Assembly (NCBI GenBank): GCA_010015655.1
Contig: ML976694.1
Coordinates: forward strand, 25,634-89,633
Reading direction: 5' to 3'
Origin: Bimuria novae-zelandiae CBS 107.79
Lineage: Eukaryota; Ascomycota; Dothideomycetes; Pleosporales; Didymosphaeriaceae
DNA: 64,000 nt
Positions 56,930 to 64,000 of this stretch are shown piece by piece; within the stretch, counting starts at the first letter, position 1; each line of letters opens with the position of its first letter. The notes under the pieces were generated by a model, which saw nothing but the letters and a program-made list of their open reading frames with translations, did not search any database and was not told the origin of the DNA. Position numbers and translations under genes: made by a program.

Positions 56930-57144
56930 TGTAATAGGCTAGATATCTTATTGTACTGTTCCTTAGTGAAACCCTTAGTGAAACTCTCAGTGCTCCTTTA
57001 GACTGAGTAGGGCCTTAGAAATCTCTCAAATCTTCTTGACAATAACAGCGCACATATAAGTTTGGCCTTACTTGTCGATAGTTTGCTCCTCGTCAAATAT
57101 AATCCTGTTACCAGGCATCGGCAACCTTTGCGCAGCCCCTTACA
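56930..57144 (+). repeat. G2 3' LTR
   Basis: 215 bp, ends CCCCTTACA and is followed by ATTAC. Retains more CpA and CpG than the left LTR. Confidence 0.95.
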
Positions 57145-59264
57145 ATTACTACTTAAATAAGATTAGAAGGATATTATAATAGACTTTATTACTACTTTAC
57201 CTAAAAGTAATAGCTGCACGAATATTATAATAATTATAAATAGACTTAGTAAGGATCCTAAGTTTATTAGTCTCCTAAATTTTAATATACTGGTCGTTAC
57301 AATAGCGTTTTTTTAATACTAAGTAGTAGACTACTTCTATCCCTCCTTTATTATATTAACCCGCGGGGGACAATTCGTGAGCGAATTTTAAACTATACTC
57401 TATAAATAAGCAGGTATTAATCAAAGACTGTCTATAGTAAAGCACCTAGAGACAAACGGGTAGATAGAATAAATAAACTCTATCCTTAAAGCCTATCCCC
57501 GGGCGTACTATAACTAGTAATAAGATAATTAGATAAAGTGGCTTCCTATAGCTTAAATAGCTATTAAAGGGCAAAAAGCTATATTAATAGGAGTTAGCCT
57601 ATTTTTCTTATCCTATAGCTAGAATATTAAACTAGTTAAGAACTTTAGGGCACGGAAATTAGCCTTAAAGGTTAGAACTAACGTAAAGAAGGCTGCGAAG
57701 ATAATAATAAAAAAGTTTAAAAAAGTTTTTAACTTTACTTAGGCAAAAATAATAATAGCCTAATAAGAATAAGAGCGCCTAGCGAATTATTAATATAAAA
57801 ATACTTTAATCTTGAAGCAATAAGATAAGAAATAGCTAAAATATAAAAACTACCCTTAAAATTAATATTTAAGTAAGAAGCTTGACTAGAAGTAAGAAAG
57901 GTTTACTATAAAATAATAATAAACTCTTACGTAGTAGAACTAGATATCCCGCTAAACATACACCTAAGATTCTACGTAAATAGGCTAAAGTTAGTCTTAT
58001 TAAACCTTCTCCTTAGCTAAATTACTAATTACGCTTAGCCCGAAGTAATTATAATAAAAAAGGCGGAGAAGAATTATAGTATAGTTAATATATATAAAAA
58101 ATACTAGTCCTGCAGAGGCAAGAGAGTAAAATACCTAGTATAGTAAAAAAACTACTTTTAAAGAACTTAGGAATTTTATAAAAACCTTAATTAAGCTACT
58201 ACGTTTAACTATTAAGAGAGGTTTACTAAGCTATATTAAAATTATAATAGAAAACTCTTAATAGAATTCTATTGTAATACTCCCTAAATTAGCTTTTATT
58301 AGGGCCTAAAAGAGGCTCTACAATGCCTGCCTTACTCGGTTAAAAAACCTAGCTAGATAAAGGTGTCTAAGATAAGGGTAGTAACAACATTATTAAGAAA
58401 TAAAATTAAGTATTAAGAAAGAAAGTTAAGAAGAAATCCTAAAAAAGTAACTTAAAAACCTTTAAAACTACTAAAGGTAATAAGGGAAATAAATAATTTC
58501 TATAATAATAAAGAATAAACTATATAAAATAATGGAGCCTTAGAAGTAAACTAAAGTAAGAAGGAAAAAGAAACTAGGCAAAAAAGGTATTTTTAGCTAG
58601 AAAAAGAATAGTAAAACCTTTTTTTATAACGTCTAGGTCTTCTTCTTTATCCTTTAATATACTACTAGAGTTAGGAAAGCTACTATCCTCTTTACTTAAG
58701 TACTTCCTAATTATAATAGCCTAAAGCTACTAGCGTAAGCCCTAGTAGACTTAAGTAGGTACATTAGCCCTTGCGAGAATATTATTTACTATTTAAAAAC
58801 TATTTATTATTATGCCCTTATCTACTACCACGAACTTGCTAGAGGGCTATATAATATTTATCTTAATAAATAGCTTTAGTATTTAAAAGGAACTTATAAA
58901 AGGGTTTTTATAATCTTAATAAAATATTTTAAAATTAGTAGTATGAACTTATAGAAGTTTAGAAGTCTTTTTAACTATAATAGTAATACGCTCTAAAAGC
59001 TAAATAGCCTTTAAAAAGAAGTAATAGGGCCTGAAGTAGTAGTACTCTTACTCTTAAAGCAGGTATAGTAATTAATAATAATAATCTTATAAGTAGAATA
59101 AAATGCGTTAAAATAGTAAAAATAATTTTCTACCCTTAGCTATTTTTTAAAACCTTATTTATAAGGTAGCCTATACTAATAACTATAATATTAGTAAACT
59201 CTTCGTGGCTAACTTTATTAAGGGCAGGCTAAATCTAGGTAGGGGAAGAAGTTAGTAGAGTATA
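57145..59264 (+). mobile_element. G1b: Ty3/gypsy retrotransposon, 3' part
   Basis: After the second ATTAC (57145-57149) the integrase resumes: IDFITTLPKSNSCTNIIII, then RGGQFVSEF near 57365, TNGQIEQINSILKAY near 57450, and a chromodomain-like YWSCRGKRVKYLV near 58105. Without G2, G1b would be about 6.4 kb. The expected 3' LTR (TGTAATGGGC...) was not found before R2 begins at 59265, so the 3' end is uncertain and may have been lost. Confidence 0.75.
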
Positions 59265-61170
59265 TATTGCAAAAGGCACCTTACTAGAGCTTTCTGCGCT
59301 AGCTAGGGTTGAGCCAGGTAGCCAAGCAGCCAAGCACGCGATTCCCTAAACCTATAAATAGCTAGTCGTCGTAAAGCTTCCTCTTCTTAATAGACTTTAT
59401 TTTTAAGCTCCCTAATTATTATAACTATGCGCCATAGTTATAAGCCTAGTACTTTTATAATACTTTATAATATACTTACTTTACACTAACTAATAATTAT
59501 AGTAGTAAACTATTTCTTACTCCTTATTATTCTTACGCTTACGCCTTAACGCTTATAACTTATAATAGAGCTAAACTATATAATAACTACTATAAAGCTC
59601 CTATTAAGTAACTAACTTATAAATTATAACTTATTTTTACTTTAGTACGCGTAGCTTAAGTACCACGTAAAGGCTTAAGGGATATAAAGTTATATTAACC
59701 CTAAGGCTTCTAAGTAGATAAATATACACGACTAGGCTCTAAAGCTACTAAATATAAATACTAGGGGCGAGCCCCGTATATAATAGCTTAAGCGCTATAA
59801 GCTAGAGTCTACTATTTATAGTTAGCTTATAATAAAGCTTTAGGCACTCTAGAACTAGGTCTATACTATAGTTAATTTATAAAGGTTAGAGCTTATAATA
59901 CTATAGTTAAGTAAGTAGTAAACGCTGTAGGCGCTAATTAAAGAACTTAAAAATAATTTTTATCTAAGTAATAATAATTAGAAGGAGCAGGTACGACATA
60001 TATATAGAGAGGTTACCCTACGCCCACAGAGCAGCAGAACAACAGACATAACTAAATAGCTATCTAAATAGAACCGCGCACACGCCAACGCTGTACTCCT
60101 AGATCTTTTAAAGATAAAGGGTACGCTACTAATAAAGGATTTCCTACGCTTAGCACTATAATATAACTATAAGTAGGCTTAAAAAGAGCTTAATAACCTA
60201 TCGCGACTAGGCGTAGTAGTAACTCTATCTCTAGAAGAATACGCTCGCTAGCTCGCGTAGCTTAACTAAATAACTAAGCACGTAGGTATATACGTTACGC
60301 TCAAAGGGTGCACTCCTAATATAAGCTATAAGTGCCTATATAGAGTAAATAGCTAGTATTAATAGAAGCCTATAGAGTATAACCGCCTTTAGTACGCGCT
60401 CTAGAGAGAAGCTCCTTATAAGCTTTATAATAAGCCTATAAGTAAGGAGATTAGTGAAATTAAAAGCTAAATTTAAAAGGATTAGTAGAAAGTATTATTC
60501 ACTAAGCTTAAGTATAAGAGGTAAATAGTAGACCCTCCTTTAGTCTTTTTAAGGAATATTAAAGCATAGATTATAATAAGCCTATAGGTAAGTAAGCCTT
60601 TACTAGCTAGGCGCTATAATTTTATAGCTATCTATTTTTTATATTTATATACGTAGGTACTCGTACGGGTTACGTTATAAGTAGATAGCTACCCTTAAAT
60701 ATTTATTAAAGCTCTATAGTAGAAGTACGCTACTCTTTTTATTTTTTTACCTTTTTACGTAGGTACTCGCGCGGGTTATATTATAAGTAAATAGCTACCT
60801 TTAAATATTTATTAAAGCTCTATAGTAGACGTACGCTACTCCCTTTTCTTCTTTACCTTTCTCCTAGAACTATATGTAAACTAGCTACTTAGACTAATTA
60901 CCTAGCAAGCTAGGGATCTAAGCTAGACGCTTTTTAAGCTCTACGCGCAAGTTTGCTACCTTTTATACTTTAAGTTATTATTTAGTTTATTATACTACGC
61001 TCTATAAGCTAGGGGGTGTATTATAAAAGGCACTTTACTAGAGCTTTTTATGCTAGCTAGGGTTAAGCTAAGTAGCTAAGTAGCTAAGCACGCGATCCCC
61101 TAAACTTATAAATAACTAGTTATTATAGAGCTTCCTCTCCTTAATAGACTTTGTTTTCGAGCTCCCTAAT
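59265..61170 (+). mobile_element. R2: second copy of the 1.9-kb non-autonomous LTR element
   Basis: The left LTR is 59265-59436 (172 bp; TATTGCAAAAGG to GCGCCATA). The right LTR starts at 61019 after the polypurine tract AGGGGGTG and is truncated at 61170 by copia C4. The interior (59437-61018) is an inverted homolog of the R1 interior. No pol motif is readable; a possible gag-like frame was seen but not identified. A 107-bp unit containing ACGTAGGTACTCGYRCGGGT is tandemly duplicated (starts near 60650 and 60757), as in R1. Confidence 0.82.
60645..60860 (+). repeat. Tandem duplication inside R2
   Basis: Two copies of a unit of about 107 bp, including AAATATTTATTAAAGCTCTA and a GTACGCTACTC end, adjacent and head to tail. 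The same duplication exists in R1 (22440-22650, inverted), so it predates the spread of both copies. Confidence 0.82.
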
Positions 61171-61417
61171 TGTTGGTAGGCCTTTTTACGATCGTACGGG
61201 TGATAACAGTAACGAATGTCTTGTATATTGCTATTGGTATATTCTATCTATGAACGTGGGTGCTACGAAGGTATACATGGCTTCGGTGCAAGTTGGACTA
61301 AAGTAGGATCGAGGCGATACGTTAGGCAGCATTAAGCAGCCTTAGGCGATGGGATATGTGTATACTAATACTAGCAACCTTTTATTATTATAGCACACTA
61401 TTCTATAGGTCGCTACA
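61171..61417 (-). repeat. C4 3' LTR
   Basis: About 247 bp, TGTTGG to GCTACA. The inner edge is set by the polypurine tract; the other LTR is outside the window. Confidence 0.7.
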
Positions 61418-64000
61418 CAGATCCCTCTACTTGTATTAATAGTATATTACTATTAATAAATTATTTAAGTGTGCGATTTAGCGTGGCTTTTATAAGTGCG
61501 TCTGTAGGGTTATCTTTACTATTAATTTATCTAATCTCCGCGATCTCGCGGCGCTTGTACGACTAGTGGAGTGCTATAATATTAATTATTAGGCGCTTCT
61601 CATTCGTGGTGCCAAGCTTAACGAGGCACTTATATAGTGAGTATAAGTCTATATATATAACGAGTAGGATTGACGGTAGACCTAGGCGTTTTATAATTAT
61701 CTTAAGTGTTGTTAAGATAGCGATAGTAATATTAACGCTGCTAACTATACTATATATCTCTAATACCAGGACGCTTCTAGTAACGCGTTTATATTTAGTT
61801 AAACTCTAATATATTACGTTACTACGTATGTCGAACGTATTATCTTGTCTACTAGACTTATTAATAAGGACAAGTAGGTACCTTAGCTATAAGCTAAGGT
61901 CTTAGTTATTAGTAAAAGAACTATCTGTAAATACTATTAATTTAATTATAATAAGGTTAAGGGGAATGTACTGTAATCCTCGCTGTAAGTTCTTAGCTTA
62001 CTAATTTAGCTAGTAGTTAAGTTTCTTATAGTCTATATCCATAGGTTACTGTATTTGCGTAATCGCGGAAAGGTTAAAAGATGCTTTAGGTTAGTAGATA
62101 GAAGTAATATACGCGCCACGCGCGCGCTACTCTATATACTTTTATACTTAGTCTACTACTTTTAGATTAATAGTATTAATTTTAGCTCCTTACCCCTTCT
62201 GCGTTAATTAAATAGTGTCTTTACGTAATATAAGGGTGCATCTATTAAACTTTAGTAGTATCTTTTTAGATAGTTTCTTCTTTAGCTTAGCTTAGAAGTT
62301 TGCTTTCTAGAGCGTGGCGTCCTCTACGCTAAAAAATATAGGTATTATAATCGCGAGCGTATTATTTATTTATAAACCTACTATACTAAACGTTTCTAGT
62401 TCTCTATTCGTGATTAAGAGGCATAGATTATATGTAGATGTAGCTATGTCGAGCTCTTTGTAGTGGTGTCCTTAGTACGTAGTAAACTAGTAAACTCCTG
62501 CCTTTGTAATTCTATATAGTGGCTTAATTACGCGAATGATCGTACTCTTAGGATACTTTATTATAAGCTCCTTAGGCAGGTGCGCCAAAATCGTGCGGAA
62601 TAGCTTAGTTTATGCCTATAGGTATGCCTGTGTAATATTGCGTAGTTCTATAGACATGCCTTTAGTAAGCAATGCGGGTGCTAGGGCTAGTATTAAGCGC
62701 TAACTAGCTTGTTAAATAGTTAGAGACTACGTTAGGATTTCGTGTTTGCCCTTATTATTATAGCCTTAAATAATAAGTTATAATTTTTTATATAAGACTA
62801 TAGTCTTGCCTTTAACTTCGCGAACTGTACGCGACTTAAAGATATAATACCTATTATATATAGTTAGGTTAAATAGCTTAAAACTAAACACTTTATAGCT
62901 AATAAGGTTATTAATTTTTTTTTGTTAAATGCTTTAAAAGGGGCGCCTAGGGTGTTAATTACGCTGTTATTACGTAGCTTAATAACTAGGGCGTAATTGT
63001 CCTCCTCCTTCCTTATTAGGTATTGCACCGTACGCTTGTTCTTAGATCCAGGCGGGCGGCCCCGCTTACGAGGCTAGGTTAGCTGTGTAGCTACTAGCGG
63101 CTGCTATTTAGTAGTAGTTAGTCCTTCCCCTTTGTTTATAGCTAGAATCACGTCTGTAGTCGTGTCTCAGTAGTAAGGTTTTACAATTGTGGATCAGAAC
63201 GTCGTTAGGCCGTTGACCATGTCTATAGTAATATTGTAATCCTTTATGTTAATGACCTTGTACGGCCCTTGCTATCTATTCTTCTCACGCCATACCATCA
63301 CCTCACTCTGTAGAGGTAGTAAGAGCAACTCATCTATATTTAGCCTATTCCTAGTGTTAAGTGCGTTACTCACTGCACGTTCTGCTGCGGCCCTCCGCAG
63401 CGCCTTTATCGCTTTCTGGATTGCTTTAGCGCGACGTATTGTCGATGGTGATGGTGGCGAGTCCATGGATACCCGAGGGTATGCGCCGAAGACGAGCAGC
63501 GTGGGTACAAGTCCGTCTGGGCCAGTAGTGTCGTTAATGGCCTTGACTGCTATCTGTAGCACTGCGATGTCGCTAGTGCTGGAGTCGAGCTCTGCCCTTA
63601 TGATCTCGTACGCGCGTCTAAGAGGTGTATAGTACTTTTCTACCTTGCTAATAGACTAGTAAGCCTCTACTAGCACCTGTTTACAGGTGATTCTTATAAT
63701 CTTTACCTTAGATCTAAACTTGATAGATGCGAAGTTGGTACCCGCGTTATAGGTAATAATGTCTAGCGGCCCTTAGTACGTATTAATCTATAGTAAATAG
63801 ATTGCCTCCTAGGTGTCTTTTGCACTTATAGATTGTAGAAATTAAGCGCTATTAAAGGTTATAGCTAAATTAATTACGTGAAGCACTAGCTTCCTACTTA
63901 GGTATATTACGTCTATAAAAATCTTAAAGTTAAATTCCTAGTTATCTTTTAGCTAGAATTTAAATTATTATAGCGCTAGATTATGTGCTTAGTAGTAGTA
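61413..64000 (-). pseudogene. C4 pol, 3' half of a copia polyprotein
   Basis: On the minus strand, an open 96-codon segment at 63562-63272 reads integrase C-terminal sequence (AINDTTGPDGLVPTLLVFGA, PLQSEVMVWREKNR). At 63073-63031 it is followed by RKRGRPPGSKNKR, an AT-hook-like motif. RT is decayed. RNase H ends SYKRREIAEIRQINSKDN, PTDALIKATLNR and VEGSV, with the stop at 61413-61415, two bases or so into the LTR. This polyprotein type is the same as C5's. Confidence 0.82.

Larger units (their letters stand above)
40460..57144 (+). mobile_element. G2: Ty3/gypsy chromovirus carrying two copia insertions
   Basis: Two 215-bp LTRs (40460-40674 and 56930-57144; TGTAATAGGC to CCCCTTACA, left copy mutated to TATA) are flanked by a perfect ATTAC duplication (40455-40459 and 57145-57149). 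Gross span is 16685 bp; subtracting C1 and C2 with their duplications leaves 5702 bp, a normal gypsy length. The polypurine tract GAGAGAGGAGGGGGG sits just before the right LTR. It lies inside the integrase gene of G1b. Confidence 0.95.
61171..64000 (-). mobile_element. C4: Ty1/copia retrotransposon, cut by window end
   Basis: Begins TGTTGGTAGGCC at 61171 inside the right LTR of R2. The LTR runs to about 61417 (ends GCTACA), and the minus-strand polypurine tract GTAGAGGGATCTG abuts it, so this is the 3' LTR of a minus-strand element. The probable left TSD is the CTAAT before 61171; the other copy lies outside the window. Confidence 0.85.

Noticed and set aside
61606..61809. 67-codon plus-strand hydrophobic frame
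   Set aside because: Antisense to decayed copia C4 RNase H; hydrophobicity arises from AT-rich codons.
1..64000. CRISPR arrays, bacterial operons, tRNA or rRNA genes
   Set aside because: No regularly spaced short repeats with unique spacers, no Shine-Dalgarno-led operons and no complete tRNA cloverleaf were recognised; the window is eukaryotic and transposon-dominated.

Overview
The window looks like a transposon-dominated block of a filamentous ascomycete (Pezizomycotina) genome. The evidence is short spliceosomal introns (45-75 nt, one of 141 nt), an RNAi-type cellular RNA-dependent RNA polymerase, an F-box relic, fungal Fot1/pogo, Ty1/copia and Ty3/gypsy elements, and pervasive C:G to T:A decay that turns CAA, CAG and TGG codons into stops, the footprint of repeat-induced point mutation (RIP). 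I cannot name the species. No exotic gene system was found. What the window offers is one intact RNA-silencing gene, one intact small secreted-protein gene, and a nested transposon stack that can be ordered by target-site duplications (TSDs).

Layout, 1-17 kb. On the minus strand lie a Tc1/mariner transposase cut by the window edge (1-393), a RIP-decayed pogo transposase (606-2077) carrying a 128-bp hAT-type MITE, and pogo-A (2233-4359). The nine-exon RdRP gene (4816-9029, plus strand) follows, then pogo-B (9278-11389). An F-box pseudogene (11695-13150) and an unrecognised pseudogene (13445-14133) come next, then pogo-C (15197-17048).

Layout, 17-36 kb. A truncated minus-strand gypsy element, G1a (17051-21227), abuts a pogo transposase, pogo-D, that is split by copia element C5 (21891-30299, TSD ATTAG). 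C5 contains three insertions: a 1.9-kb non-autonomous LTR element R1 (TSD ACTAT), a solo LTR of C5's own family (TSD ATAAA) and a foreign 386-bp solo LTR (TSD TATAC). A little-mutated island at 31.5-33.9 kb carries a small secreted-protein gene (31982-32398, minus) and a chromodomain relic.

Layout, 36-64 kb. A second G1 copy, G1b (plus strand, 36151 to about 59264), is split by gypsy chromovirus G2 (40460-57144, TSD ATTAC). G2 is itself split by copia C1 (40727-46001, TSD GCTCT) and by copia C2 in opposite orientation (46754-52451, TSD TATCT). A second copy of the 1.9-kb element, R2, begins at 59265 and is cut at 61170 by copia C4, which runs off the window end.

How it fits together. RIP and RNA silencing are the two known fungal defences against repeats. 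Here an apparently functional RdRP gene sits 455 bp from one RIP-decayed DNA transposon and 248 bp from another, while neighbouring single-copy genes carry RIP-like nonsense changes. Element names (pogo-A to F, G1, G2, C1 to C5, R1, R2) are local labels. Domain calls come from reading translations by eye; no database search was possible.
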